Assembly (NCBI RefSeq): GCF_014199985.1
Contig: NZ_JACHOS010000019.1
Coordinates: forward strand, 1 to 64,000
Direction: 5' to 3'
Source of the DNA: Methylorubrum rhodesianum
Lineage (GTDB): Bacteria > Pseudomonadota > Alphaproteobacteria > Rhizobiales > Beijerinckiaceae
DNA: 64,000 nt
Part shown: positions 42,812 through 52,618 of the stretch, in pieces
Layout: each line of letters opens with the position of its first letter
Position numbering within the stretch: position 1 is the first letter of the stretch
Notes under the pieces: generated by a model
What the model was told of the DNA's origin: nothing
Database searches by the model: none
Seen by the model: the letters and a program-made list of their open reading frames with translations, nothing else
Program-made: the position numbers and the translations under genes

Positions 42812-42991
42812 CGCATGCGCCGCGCAAACGCCGGCGAATTGCGTCGCAACCGCCCTGCGGCGGTCATGATCCGGTCACCTTCCGATTCGATGGCTGCGGC
42901 GAAGGGGCAACGGTCCGTGAGCGGACGGCCCGGTCGTCAGGTTGAACGGCGCGGCCGGCACGTGCCGCCGCGCCCGAGTGGGGATGATTGC

Positions 42992-43690
42992 ATGATCTTC
43001 GGACCGATCGGTGCACGCGCGCCTTTCCTCCGCACCGGCCGCACCGCGGCCCTCGCCGCCGGCATGGCGGCCCTGGGCGTCCTGTCGGCGGCTCCCGCCA
43101 CGGCCGCCGCTCCGGCGCATGATCCGAGCGGTACGTGGCTGACGCAGGACGGCAAGGCGCGCATCCGCGTCGAGAAGTGCGGCCCGCAGGAGAAGAACCT
43201 CTGCGGCTACGCGGTGTGGCTGAAGACCCCGCTCAACGACGAGGGCAAGCCGCGGGTCGATTTCCGCAACCCCGATCCGAAGAAGCGCGCCCGCGCCTCG
43301 CTCGGCCACCAGCTCATCCTCGGCCTGAAGCTGAACGAGGATGCCCATTACGAGGGCAAGATCTACAACGCCGAGGACGGCAAGTTCTACGACGTCACGA
43401 TCTGGTCGGATGAGCCGGAGGAGCTGACGGTCAAGGGTTGCCTGATCGCCTTCCTGTGCCAGTCGCAGACCTGGAAGAAGGTCGGCGACACCCTGCCGGG
43501 CCAGCTCACCGGCCCGACCAACGGGCCGAACGGCCCCCGCGCCGACGCCGAGTGGGCGCCCAAGACCGCTCCCGGCGCGACGGCCAACGGCCCCGCCGCC
43601 ACCGGCACCACCGGCCCGGCCCCCGCCGCCAAGCCGGCTCCGAAGCCCGCCGCGCCGAAGGCCCCGGCCGCTCCGGCCCCGGCGCAGTAA
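42992..43690 (+). CDS. DUF2147-family secreted protein
   Basis: 232 residues from the ATG at 42992 (an upstream frame without a signal is open but less likely). Signal peptide GRTAALAAGMAALGVLSAAP. The DUF2147 domain (about 45-165) shows DPSGTWLTQDGKARIRVEKCG, LCGYAVWLKTPLNDEGKPRVD, GKIYNAEDGKFYDVTIW and VKGCLIAFLCQSQTWKKV. The remaining 65 residues are Pro/Ala/Gly repeats. DUF2147 proteins are small beta-barrels of the periplasm, often found in soil and plant bacteria, and have no assigned activity. The gene stands alone, with its end about 95 bases from the zinc peptidase gene. Confidence 0.88.
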   Translation: MIFGPIGARAPFLRTGRTAALAAGMAALGVLSAAPATAAAPAHDPSGTWLTQDGKARIRVEKCGPQEKNLCGYAVWLKTPLNDEGKPRVDFRNPDPKKRARASLGHQLILGLKLNEDAHYEGKIYNAEDGKFYDVTIWSDEPEELTVKGCLIAFLCQSQTWKKVGDTLPGQLTGPTNGPNGPRADAEWAPKTAPGATANGPAATGTTGPAPAAKPAPKPAAPKAPAAPAPAQ

Positions 43691-43783
43691 GCGGCCCCGC
43701 ACCACAGCCCGTATGATTCCGGGTTCCGCCTCGCGGACCCGGAAATGGCGGTCGCGGACAAACCGCAGAGCGTCCGAAGGACG

Positions 43784-44944
43784 TCAGACCGTCGGCGCCG
43801 CCACGCGCTGACGCAGGCCCGCGATCACCGCCTTCAGCATCTCGGCGCTCGCCTCCTCCGAGAGGCCGCCGGGCGTGCGCGCGGCGTAGATCCGTTCGTG
43901 CACGAAGGCGAGCTTGGCGATCACCGCGGGTGTCAGCTTGAACGGGTAGAGCGGCGGCTGGCCCATGGAGCGGTTGAGGGAGTTCACCGCGTAGGTGAGG
44001 GGAATCCACGCCTCGACCACCCGCTCGAAATCCGGCGTCTCGTAGGGATCGAAATCGACGCAGGTCGAGGACGCCGCCGGCTCGGCCATGCCGCGCAGCT
44101 TCGGCCGCAGGCGGATCTCGAAGGCGCTGCCGGTCTCCAGCGTGTCGATGATGTGCAGGTAGTGGGCGAAGGTCTCGGCGAAATCCTCCCACGGATGCGC
44201 GGTGGCGTAGGAGGAGACGAAGGATTCCTGCCAATCGGCGGGCGGCCCCACGGCATGATGGCGCCGCAGCGCGGCGCCGTAATCCATGTTCTCGTCGCCG
44301 AACAGCGTGCGGAAGGCCGGCAGGCTCGCATCGAAGCGCACCAGCAGGTTCCAGAAATAGTGCCCGATCTCGTGGCGGAAGTGGCCGAGCAGGGTGCGGT
44401 AATATTCCCCGAACATCTTGCGACGGCGCTCCCGCTCGACGTCGTCGGCCTCGGCGATCGACAGGGTGATGAGTCCGTCGAGATGGCCCGTCATCACCGG
44501 CGGCCCGGCGGAATCGGCGAGGAAGTCGAAGGCGAGGCCGTCGGAGTATTGTGCCCGCGTCACCAGCGGCAGGTCGAGGCGCAGGAGCGAGTAGAACAAC
44601 CGGTGCTTGGCCGCCTCGATCTGGCGCCAGCGGTCGAGGTTGGCCGCCACGCTGAGATCCGGCACCACCCGGTTGTGGCGGCAGGCGATGCAATAGCGTT
44701 CCCCGGACTCCGCCGGCACCATCCAGTTGCAGGCGTGATGGGCCGCGTTGGCGCAGAGGCGATACTTCCGGCCCGGATGCGCGTAGGCGCGGAAGAGGGC
44801 GCCGCGCTCGTCCTCGCCGCAGGGCTCGAGCGCCGAAACCTCGTGCCGGTCGCAGACGTAGCCGAGCCGGCGCTCGCAGCTCTCGCAGACCATGCTCTCG
44901 AAGGAGAGCGGCTGGTCGCAGGCCTGACACTGGAAGATCTTCAT
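43784..44944 (-). CDS. Putative zinc-binding metallopeptidase (COG4307)
   Basis: 386 residues. The N-terminus is a zinc-ribbon pair (FQCQACDQPLSFESMVCESCERRLG), followed by another Cys/His set (LCANAAHHACNWM, RYCIACRHNR). The zinc protease motif is HEIGH, with His191, Glu192 and His195 in FRHEIGHYFWNLLV, and a downstream HPWEDFAETFAHYLH provides a likely third ligand. No signal peptide. The gene diverges from the transglutaminase/DUF2126 gene, with 239 bases between starts, and is often encoded near such genes. It is a candidate for removing or trimming a peptide modification made by that operon; this is inference. Confidence 0.85.
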   Translation of the reverse strand: MKIFQCQACDQPLSFESMVCESCERRLGYVCDRHEVSALEPCGEDERGALFRAYAHPGRKYRLCANAAHHACNWMVPAESGERYCIACRHNRVVPDLSVAANLDRWRQIEAAKHRLFYSLLRLDLPLVTRAQYSDGLAFDFLADSAGPPVMTGHLDGLITLSIAEADDVERERRRKMFGEYYRTLLGHFRHEIGHYFWNLLVRFDASLPAFRTLFGDENMDYGAALRRHHAVGPPADWQESFVSSYATAHPWEDFAETFAHYLHIIDTLETGSAFEIRLRPKLRGMAEPAASSTCVDFDPYETPDFERVVEAWIPLTYAVNSLNRSMGQPPLYPFKLTPAVIAKLAFVHERIYAARTPGGLSEEASAEMLKAVIAGLRQRVAAPTV

Positions 44945-45183
44945 GGAACGCCCCGCTCCGGCTGCGGCGGGGACCAGACAAGAACCGGGCCGCAGTCAGA
45001 CCAAGGGTCGTGAGCTGGGTGAGGTTCCACCCTCCCGAGCGGCCACGCGCGCCCTGCCGGCTGCATGGTTCTTGCTTTTCCAATCCCTCCATTCCGGTCA
45101 CCGGGATGTATAAGGCGCGCAACCAGCGGCAGAGCGCGCCGCCCCCATCGCGTCGAGAGACCTCGAAAACGTCCGGAGCCTCC

Positions 45184-48100
45184 GTGTCGATTCAAGCCGC
45201 CCTGCACCACGTCACGCATTACCGCTACGACCGGCCCATCGCGCTGGGGCCGCAGACCATCCGTCTGCGCCCGGCGCCGCATGCCCGCACGAAGGTGCCG
45301 GCCTACGCGCTGAAGGTCAGTCCGGAGAACCATTTCATCAACTGGCAGCAGGATCCGGCCGGCAACTGGCTGGCCCGCCTCGTTTTTCCGGAGAAGACGA
45401 CGGAGTTGCGCGTCGAGGTCGATCTCACCGCCGACCTCGCGGTCATCAACCCGTTCGACTTCTTCGTCGAGCCCTACGCCGAGCGCCGCCCCTTCGACTA
45501 CGAAGCGGAGCTGAAGGTCGCGCTCGCACCCTACCTCGTGCTCGACGAGGCGCAGGGGCCGGAAATCGACGCCTTCCTCGCCGAGATCCCCGACGAGACG
45601 CACACGGTCACCTTCCTCGTGGCCCTCAACGAGAGGGTGCGCTCGCACGTCGCCTACGGCGTCCGGATGGAGCCCGGCGTGCAGACCGCCGCCGAGACGC
45701 TGACGCTGAAAAGCGGCTCCTGCCGCGATTCCGCGTGGCTCCTGGTGCAGGTGCTGCGGCGCCTCGGCTTCGCGGCGCGCTTCGTCTCGGGCTACCTGAT
45801 CCAGCTCGTGCCCGACACCACCGCCGTCGACGGGCCGACCGGCACCAGCACCGACTTCACCGATCTCCACGCCTGGGCCGAGGTCTACCTGCCGGGCGCC
45901 GGCTGGATCGGTTTCGATGCCACCTCCGGCCTGCTCACCGGCGAGGGCCACATCCCGCTGGTGGCCACCGCCCACTACAACGCCGCCGCGCCGATCTCGG
46001 GGCTCGCCGAACCGGCCAAGGTCGAGTTCACCTACGAGATGACGATCAGCCGCGTGGCTGAAGCCCCGCGCATCACCAAGCCGTTCTCGGACGAGATCTG
46101 GAGGGCGATGGACCGGCTCGGCGAGCGCATCGACGCGGATCTCGCCGCGCAGGACGTGCGCCTGACCATGGGCGGCGAGCCGACCTTCGTCTCGGTCGAC
46201 GACTTCGAATCGCCCGAATGGAACGTCGCCGCGGTCGGCCCGACCAAGCGGGGCCTCGCCGACACGCTGGTTCGCCGCCTTCGGGACCGCTTCGCCCCCG
46301 GCGGCATGCTGCATTACGGCCAGGGCAAGTGGTATCCCGGCGAGAGCCTGCCGCGCTGGGCCTTCGCCCTGTACTGGCGCAAGGACGGCGGGCCGGTCTG
46401 GAAGAACGCCGACCTGATCGCCGTGGAGGACGGTCCGAAGACCGCCACCATCGCGGATGCCGAGCGCCTGATCGGGGCGCTCGCCGGGCGGCTCGAACTC
46501 GCCCGCTTCGTCTTCCCGGCCTACGAGGACGCGGTCTACTGGAAGAGCCGCGAGAGCGAGCTGCCGGTCAACGTCACGACCGCGGCGCCCCAGACCGGCA
46601 GCCCGGAGGCCGACGCGCGGTTCAAGCGCGTGTTCGGGCGCGGCCTCGACACCCCCGTCGGCTACGTGCTGCCGCTCGCCAATCTCGCGGTGGACGATGG
46701 CCGCGCCTGGATCTCGGAAGCCTGGGCCTTCCGCCGCGGCGGCGCCTACCTGAGCCCCGGCGACTCGCCGATGGGCTTCCGCCTGCCGCTCGGCTCGCTT
46801 CCCTACGTACCGCCGGATTCCTACCCCTATTACCACCCGCAGGACCCGATGGAGGCCCGCGGCGACCTGCCCGCCGAGCCCGGCGCACCGCTCCCCAAGG
46901 GGAAAGACCGGGCGAACGGCGCCGGCATCGAGGGCGTGGCGGTGCGCACCGCGCTGGCGGTCGAGCCGCGCGACGGCGTGCTGTGCGTGTTCATGCCGCC
47001 GCTGGAGCGGGTGGACGAGTATCTCGACCTCGTCGGGCATCTGGAACGCGCCGCGGAGAGCGTCGGCCAGCCGATCCATATCGAGGGCTACGAGCCCGCC
47101 TACGATCCGCGCCTCTCGGTCATCAAGGTCACGCCCGATCCCGGCGTGATCGAGGTCAACGTCCACCCCGCCGCCTCCTGGCGCGAGGCGGTCGACATCA
47201 CCGCCGGCCTCTACGAGGAGGCCCGCCAGACGCGCCTCTGCGCGGAAAAGTTCATGATCGACGGGCGCCATACCGGCACCGGCGGCGGCAACCACGTCGT
47301 GCTCGGCGGCGCGAGCCCCTCCGACTCGCCGTTCCTGCGCCGGCCGGACCTGCTGAAGAGCCTCGTCCTGTTCTGGCAGCGGCATCCGTGCCTGTCCTAC
47401 CTGTTCGCCGGCCTCTATGTCGGCCCGACGAGCCAGGCGCCGCGCATGGACGAGGCGCGCCATGACGGGCTCTACGAGTTGGAGATCGCGCTCGCCCAGG
47501 TGCCGGGCCCGGACGAGGCCAACATCCCGCACTGGCTCGTCGACCGGCTGTTCCGCAACATCCTCGCCGACGTCACCGGCAACACCCACCGGGCCGAGAT
47601 CTGCATCGACAAGCTGTTCTCGCCCGACGGACCGACGGGGCGGCTCGGCCTCCTCGAATTCCGCTCCTTCGAGATGCCGCCGGACGCGCGCATGAGCCTT
47701 GCCCAGCAAGTCTTGCTGCGGGCGATCGTGGCGTGGCTCTGGCGCGAGCCGCAGACGGGCGGCTGTGTCCGCTGGGGCACGGCCCTGCACGATCGCTTCA
47801 TGCTGCCGCATTTCCTCTGGGCCGACTTCCTCTCGGTGCTGGAAGACCTGCGCGCCGGCGGCTACGACTTCGACCCTCAGGCCTTCGCGGCACAGGCCGC
47901 ATTCCGCTTCCCCGTCTTCGGCCGGGTGGAGCAGGGCGGCGTGAGCCTCGAACTGCGCCAGGCGCTGGAGCCCTGGCACGTGCTGGGCGAAGAAGGGACC
48001 GCCGGGGGAACCGTGCGCTTCGTGGACGCATCCGTCGAACGGCTTCAGGTGAAGGTCGAGGGCTATGTCCCCGGCCGGCACGTGATCGCCTGCAACGGCC

Positions 48101-48456
48101 GGCGCCTGCCGATGACGCCGACCGGCGCCAGCGGCGAGGCGGTCGCGGGCCTGCGCTTCAAGGCGTGGCAGCCCGCCTCCTCGCTGCACCCGACGATCCC
48201 GCCGCACGCGCCGCTGACCTTCGACATCCTCGACAGCTGGAGCGGCCGCGCGCTCGGCGGCTGCCGCTACCATGTCAGCCATCCGGGCGGGCGCAACTAC
48301 GACAGCTTCCCGGTCAACGCCTACGAGGCGGAGGGGCGCCGCCTCGCCCGCTTCGAGGCCATGGGCCACACCCCCGGCCGCGTGGCGATGCCGGCCGAGG
48401 AGCGCACCGGAGACTTCCCCCTGACCCTCGACCTGCGCACGCCCGCACCCCGATGA
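45184..48456 (+). CDS. Transglutaminase-like protein with DUF2126
   Basis: About 1090 residues from the GTG at 45184 with CCGGAG upstream. Residues 1-90 are the Bact_transglu_N strand domain (ALHHVTHYRYDRPIALGPQ). The core 140-260 is a papain-like transglutaminase with Cys180 (SGSCRDSAWLL), His229 (DLHAWAEVY) and Asp245 (GFDATSG), so the catalytic triad is complete. From about 330 to the end is DUF2126, beginning MGGEPTFVSVDD. No signal peptide. Related proteins have been proposed to handle isopeptide or glutamine-type bonds in amidoligase systems; no substrate is known. The stop overlaps the next gene by 4 bases (ATGA), so it is coupled to it. Confidence 0.9.
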   Translation: MSIQAALHHVTHYRYDRPIALGPQTIRLRPAPHARTKVPAYALKVSPENHFINWQQDPAGNWLARLVFPEKTTELRVEVDLTADLAVINPFDFFVEPYAERRPFDYEAELKVALAPYLVLDEAQGPEIDAFLAEIPDETHTVTFLVALNERVRSHVAYGVRMEPGVQTAAETLTLKSGSCRDSAWLLVQVLRRLGFAARFVSGYLIQLVPDTTAVDGPTGTSTDFTDLHAWAEVYLPGAGWIGFDATSGLLTGEGHIPLVATAHYNAAAPISGLAEPAKVEFTYEMTISRVAEAPRITKPFSDEIWRAMDRLGERIDADLAAQDVRLTMGGEPTFVSVDDFESPEWNVAAVGPTKRGLADTLVRRLRDRFAPGGMLHYGQGKWYPGESLPRWAFALYWRKDGGPVWKNADLIAVEDGPKTATIADAERLIGALAGRLELARFVFPAYEDAVYWKSRESELPVNVTTAAPQTGSPEADARFKRVFGRGLDTPVGYVLPLANLAVDDGRAWISEAWAFRRGGAYLSPGDSPMGFRLPLGSLPYVPPDSYPYYHPQDPMEARGDLPAEPGAPLPKGKDRANGAGIEGVAVRTALAVEPRDGVLCVFMPPLERVDEYLDLVGHLERAAESVGQPIHIEGYEPAYDPRLSVIKVTPDPGVIEVNVHPAASWREAVDITAGLYEEARQTRLCAEKFMIDGRHTGTGGGNHVVLGGASPSDSPFLRRPDLLKSLVLFWQRHPCLSYLFAGLYVGPTSQAPRMDEARHDGLYELEIALAQVPGPDEANIPHWLVDRLFRNILADVTGNTHRAEICIDKLFSPDGPTGRLGLLEFRSFEMPPDARMSLAQQVLLRAIVAWLWREPQTGGCVRWGTALHDRFMLPHFLWADFLSVLEDLRAGGYDFDPQAFAAQAAFRFPVFGRVEQGGVSLELRQALEPWHVLGEEGTAGGTVRFVDASVERLQVKVEGYVPGRHVIACNGRRLPMTPTGASGEAVAGLRFKAWQPASSLHPTIPPHAPLTFDILDSWSGRALGGCRYHVSHPGGRNYDSFPVNAYEAEGRRLARFEAMGHTPGRVAMPAEERTGDFPLTLDLRTPAPR

Positions 48457-50993
48457 GTTCTTCGGCCGCCCTTGCGGACGGGTCCTTGCCCGACGCCTCC
48501 GCCTGGGCGGCCGACGACCCGGCCGCGCGCATGCGCCGCTGGACGGAGGGCTACGCGCCCCGGCCCGGCCTCGCCGACGAGCTGATGCAGGCGGACGGCA
48601 CCCTGCGCGGCGGCTGGCCCCGCTTCCTCGAGCGCCTTGCCGCGCTCGACGACCGCGAGGTCGCCGTCCGCTTCCTCTCCGCCGAGCGGCATATCCGCGA
48701 CGCCGGCATCTCCTATCGGGTCTACGGCGACGGGCGCGAGCATCCCTGGCCGCTCGGCTCGCTGCCCCTCGTGATCGACGCCGCCGACTGGGCGGAGCTG
48801 TCCGCCGGCATCGTCCAGCGCGCCGGTCTGATGGAGCGCATCGTCGCCGACATCTACGGGTCCGGCCGGCTCGTCGCGGAGGGCTTCCTGCCCGCGGGCG
48901 TCGTGGCCGGGCATCCCGAATTCCTGCGCCCCGTCCACGGCATCGCGCCGCCCGGCGGGCGCTGGCTGCCGATCTATGCGGCCGATGTCGGGCGCGGACC
49001 CGACGGGCGCTGGCAGGTTCTGGCCGACCGGACCCAGGCCCCCTCCGGCCTCGGCTACGCGCTGGAGAACCGGATGGTGCTCGCCCGCGCCTTCCCGGAT
49101 CTGTTCGCCGACCTCCATGTCGAGCGCCTGCCCGGCTTCTTCCAGGCGTTCCGCGCCGGCTTGGCCGCCTCCTGCGCGCGCAGCGATCCGCGCATCTGCC
49201 TGCTCACCTCCGGCCCCTACAGCAGCACCTATGTCGAGCAGGCCGCGCTCGCGCGCTATCTCGGCTTCCTCCTGGTCGAGGGCGACGACCTCGTCGTGCG
49301 CGACGGACTGCTGCACGTGCGCACCATTGCCGGGCTCAAGCGCACCGACGCGATCTGGCGCCGGATCGATGCCGACTATCTCGATCCGATGGAGCTGCGC
49401 TCGGATTCGCGCCTCGGCGTGCCCGGCATCCTGCAGGTGCTGCGCCGGGGCGGGGCGGTGATGGGCAACATGCCGGGCTCCGGCGTGCTGGAATCGGCCG
49501 CGCTCAGCCCCTACCTGCCGGCCATTGCCCGGCGGCTCACCGGCGAGGAGCTGCGGCTCACCGGCCCGCGCACGTGGTGGTGCGGCGATGCCGACGGGCT
49601 CGCCCACGCGCTCGCCAACCTCGACCGCCTGACGCTGCGGCCCGCCGCCACGCCGGTCCGGGGCCCGGAGCGCGACGCGATGCTCGCCGGCCCGGCCCTC
49701 GACGCCGCCCGCGCCCAGGCCGTGGCCGCCTTGCGTGAGCGCCCGTTCGACTGGGTGGCGCAGGAACCCGCGCCGCTCTCGACGATGCCGGCCTGGCAGG
49801 ATGGGCGACTGGTCGCCCGGCCGTTCGTGATGCGCGTCTTCGCCGCCGCGACGCCGGAGGGCTGGCGCGTGCTGCCGAGCGCCTTCTGCCGCGTCGCCGA
49901 GCGGGAGGGCGCCGATCCGAGCGAGATGCGCGCCGGCATCCGCTCGGCCGACGTCTGGGTCCTGTCCGACACCCCCGTCGACACGCCGACCCTGGTGCAT
50001 GCGAGCACCCCGCGCATCCGCCGCATCGCCGGTCACCTGCCGTCCCGGGCCGCCGACAACCTGTTCTGGTTCGGGCGATACCTGGAGCGGGCGGAGGCCG
50101 TGATCCGGCTCGTCCAGGCCCATCTCGGCGTGTTCAGCGAGGCGGTCGCCGCCGACGCCTCGGGCGAGGAGGGCGCGCCGACGGCGCTCGCCATCCGCGC
50201 CCTTCTCAAGGATTGGGGCTCGGTCAGCGCCGCCGATCTCGGCCCCGCCGCGCTCGCCCAGGAGGCGTTGTCCGGCAAGACCGTCCACGGCTCGGCCCTG
50301 TCGCACGTGATGGAAGCGCGCCGCATCGCCGCCTCCCTGCGCGAGCGGCTGCCGAAGGAATCCTGGCGGGCGCTGGCCGACCTGCGCGACACCCTGGTCT
50401 ATGCCGAGGCCTGGGCGCCGACGGAGGCGCAGCTCTTCGGCAAGGCCGAGCGGGCGCTCGGCCATCTCGCCGCGCTGACCGGCCTGATCCACGAGAATAT
50501 GGGCCACGCCGCCGGCTGGCGCTTCGCCGATATGGGCCGGCGCATCGAGCGGGCGATCAACACCTGCACCTTCGCCCTGCGCTTCTGCCGTGAGGACGCC
50601 AGCGCCGAGGATCTCGGCGTGATGCTCTCGCTCGCCGATTCGCAGATCGCCTACGGCGCGCGCTACCTCGTCGGTGTGAGCCGCAACGCCGTCTGCGACA
50701 TGGCGGTGCTCGATCCCAACAATCCGCGCTCCGTCGCCTACCAGCTCCAGGCGATCACCGCCCATCTCGACGCCCTGCCGGCGCTCGCCGCCGACGGGCT
50801 GCCCGAGCCGCACCGCCGCCGGGCGCTGGCCCTCGCCACGACGCTCCAGACGGCGGAAGCCGACGAGTTCGACGCCGAAGCCCTGGAGCGTTTCGAGACG
50901 GATCTGGAGGGCCTCGCCGACCGGATCGCCGGCCGCTACTTTCCCAACGGCCCCGACGCGCTGCGGCCCGAGAAGCTCACGGGTCTCGCTTGA
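48453..50993 (+). CDS. Circularly permuted ATP-grasp protein with alpha-E domain
   Basis: 846 residues. Residues 20-490 match the circularly permuted ATP-grasp family (DUF404/DUF407): WPLGSLPLVIDAADWAELS, DIYGSGRLVAEGFLPAGVV, GRWQVLADRTQAPSGLGYA and ALENRMVLARAFPDLF. The C-terminal 530-846 is the helical alpha-E domain (DUF403): ADNLFWFGRYLERAEAVIRL, MEARRIAASLRERLPKESW and NMGHAAGWRFADMGRRIER. ATP-grasp ligases of this type are predicted to form amide bonds, perhaps building a peptide tag. It starts within the stop of the DUF2126 gene (ATGA) and ends overlapping the next by TTGA, giving a tightly coupled operon. In many bacteria these two domains are separate proteins; here they are fused. 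Confidence 0.9.
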   Translation: MSSSAALADGSLPDASAWAADDPAARMRRWTEGYAPRPGLADELMQADGTLRGGWPRFLERLAALDDREVAVRFLSAERHIRDAGISYRVYGDGREHPWPLGSLPLVIDAADWAELSAGIVQRAGLMERIVADIYGSGRLVAEGFLPAGVVAGHPEFLRPVHGIAPPGGRWLPIYAADVGRGPDGRWQVLADRTQAPSGLGYALENRMVLARAFPDLFADLHVERLPGFFQAFRAGLAASCARSDPRICLLTSGPYSSTYVEQAALARYLGFLLVEGDDLVVRDGLLHVRTIAGLKRTDAIWRRIDADYLDPMELRSDSRLGVPGILQVLRRGGAVMGNMPGSGVLESAALSPYLPAIARRLTGEELRLTGPRTWWCGDADGLAHALANLDRLTLRPAATPVRGPERDAMLAGPALDAARAQAVAALRERPFDWVAQEPAPLSTMPAWQDGRLVARPFVMRVFAAATPEGWRVLPSAFCRVAEREGADPSEMRAGIRSADVWVLSDTPVDTPTLVHASTPRIRRIAGHLPSRAADNLFWFGRYLERAEAVIRLVQAHLGVFSEAVAADASGEEGAPTALAIRALLKDWGSVSAADLGPAALAQEALSGKTVHGSALSHVMEARRIAASLRERLPKESWRALADLRDTLVYAEAWAPTEAQLFGKAERALGHLAALTGLIHENMGHAAGWRFADMGRRIERAINTCTFALRFCREDASAEDLGVMLSLADSQIAYGARYLVGVSRNAVCDMAVLDPNNPRSVAYQLQAITAHLDALPALAADGLPEPHRRRALALATTLQTAEADEFDAEALERFETDLEGLADRIAGRYFPNGPDALRPEKLTGLA

Positions 50994-51904
50994 TCTATAC
51001 CCTGCGTCACCTGACGACCTACCGCTACGCGCGGACCGTCCGCTTCGCACGCTGCAACCTGCGCCTGCGCCCCCGCGACGGCGACGGGCAGCGGGTGCTG
51101 GAGAGCGCGGTTCACGTCACGCCCGAGCCGACCCGCCGCCTGGAGCGGCGCGACTTCTTCGGTGTCGACACCCTGACCCTGACGCTGGACGAGCCTCACC
51201 GCGAATTCTCGGTCGAGGCCGTCTCCCAGGTCACCATCCAGCGGCCGGTCCCGCCGCCGCCCGAGGCCGGCCTCGCCTGGGAACGGGTGCGGGAGGCGGC
51301 GCTCGCGCTGCCCTCGCTCGGGCCGGACGGGCCGGCGCATTTCCAATTCCCAAGCCATCGGGTGCCGCTGGTGCCCGAGGTGACGGATTACGCCCGGACA
51401 AGCTTCTCGCCCGGGCGCAGCGCCTACGGGGCGGCGGTCGAGCTGATGCACCGCATCCGCGACGATTTCCGGTTCGACGCCAAGGCCACCACCGTCTCGA
51501 CGCCGCTGGCGGAGGCCTTCGCTCTGCGGGCGGGCGTCTGCCAGGACTTCGCCCACGTGATGATCGCGGGCCTTCGCGGCCTCGGCCTGCCGGCCGCCTA
51601 TGTCAGCGGCTACCTGCGCACCCGGCCGCCGCCCGGCCGGCCGCGCCTGCGCGGGGCCGATGCCAGCCACGCCTGGGTCGCTTTGTGGTGCGGCGCGGAT
51701 CACGGAGCCGGGGAGGGGATCGGCGAGGGGGGCTGGATCGGCCTCGACCCGACCAATGCCTGCGTCGTGCGCGACGACCACATCGTGGTGGCGCGGGGCC
51801 GCGACTACGGCGACGTCGCCCCCATCGACGGGATCGTCGCCTCGGCCGGAGCGCAGAAGCTCACCGTCGAGGTCGATGTCATCCCCGAGGACGAGGCCGC
51901 CTGA
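50990..51904 (+). CDS. Second transglutaminase-like protein of the operon
   Basis: 304 residues from a TTG at 50990 overlapping the previous stop (TTGA). The N-terminal strand domain is YTLRHLTTYRYARTVRFAR. The transglutaminase core has Cys184 (RAGVCQDFAHVMIA), His227 (ASHAWVALW) and Asp253 (GWIGLDPTNACVV). FSPGRSAYGAAVELMHRIRDDF is typical of the group found with alpha-E and ATP-grasp. It has no DUF2126, so it is not a duplicate of the first gene. The last gene of the operon, it ends 12 bases before the convergent tetR-like gene. Confidence 0.9.
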   Translation: MIYTLRHLTTYRYARTVRFARCNLRLRPRDGDGQRVLESAVHVTPEPTRRLERRDFFGVDTLTLTLDEPHREFSVEAVSQVTIQRPVPPPPEAGLAWERVREAALALPSLGPDGPAHFQFPSHRVPLVPEVTDYARTSFSPGRSAYGAAVELMHRIRDDFRFDAKATTVSTPLAEAFALRAGVCQDFAHVMIAGLRGLGLPAAYVSGYLRTRPPPGRPRLRGADASHAWVALWCGADHGAGEGIGEGGWIGLDPTNACVVRDDHIVVARGRDYGDVAPIDGIVASAGAQKLTVEVDVIPEDEAA

Positions 51905-51916
51905 CGGCCGCTGCGG

Positions 51917-52570
51917 TCAGCCGCCGATCCGCGCGTCCCATCCCGCCATCGCCAGCCTGGCGACGGCCTCCAGCTCGGCCCGGCTCGCGCCATCGCGGGC
52001 CTGGAGCGACAGGCCACCCTGCACCGTCATGACGTAGCGGGCGAGGGCGGGCACATCGACCGCGGCGCCGATCTCGCCCGCCGCCACGGCGCGGCTCAGC
52101 CGCTTCACGACCTGCTCGTATCCGAGGGCGCGGGCCGCCCGCACGCACTCACCGAGTTCCGCCTGGCCCTCGCCGCCGACTGCCGAGAGCGTCACCATGC
52201 AACCGCGCGGCGCCTCGGGCGCGCACACGTCCGTCAGCGCGGCGGCCGTGTCCATCAGCAGCGCCTCGACGGCCGCGCGGGCGGTCGGAGCCGCGGCGAA
52301 GTTGCCCCAGACATGCGCCTCGTACCGCGCGCGGTAGTGGCGCACGGCCTCGGCATAGAGCCCTTCCTTCGAGCCGAAGGCCGCGTAGAGGCTCGGCGAA
52401 CCGATCCCCATCGCCGCGGTCAGTTCGGCGATCGAGGTCGCCGCAAATCCCTTGCGCCAGAACAGGTGCATGGCCCGGGTCAGGGCCTCGTCTCGGTCGA
52501 AGGCCCGCGGCCGGCCCCGCCCGCGGGGCGACGCGGCGCCGGGGGAGGAGGCCGGTTCTGAATTCTGCAT
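51917..52570 (-). CDS. TetR/AcrR-type repressor
   Basis: 217 residues from the ATG at 52570 (a TTG twelve codons earlier is possible). The HTH lies early: RGRPRAFDRDEALTRAMHLFWRKG, then IAELTAAMGIGSPSLYAAFGSK, the TetR recognition pattern. The rest is the helical ligand-binding domain with an ETR-like APRGCMVTLSAVG. Encoded divergently from a short-chain dehydrogenase gene, it probably represses that gene and itself through the dyad at 52619-52642. The ligand is unknown. Confidence 0.85.
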   Translation of the reverse strand: MQNSEPASSPGAASPRGRGRPRAFDRDEALTRAMHLFWRKGFAATSIAELTAAMGIGSPSLYAAFGSKEGLYAEAVRHYRARYEAHVWGNFAAAPTARAAVEALLMDTAAALTDVCAPEAPRGCMVTLSAVGGEGQAELGECVRAARALGYEQVVKRLSRAVAAGEIGAAVDVPALARYVMTVQGGLSLQARDGASRAELEAVARLAMAGWDARIGG

Positions 52571-52618
52571 CGATCGTTCTATAAATCGCTTGACCCGGTC
52601 TCGCAATGCTCATAGCCA

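Noticed and set aside
44941..51050. Two very long minus-strand frames (about 1140 and 910 codons) opposite the transglutaminase and ATP-grasp genes
   Set aside because: Both mirror the codon pattern of the real genes and have His/Arg/Gly-biased composition without domains; the plus-strand genes have full catalytic motifs and coupled starts.
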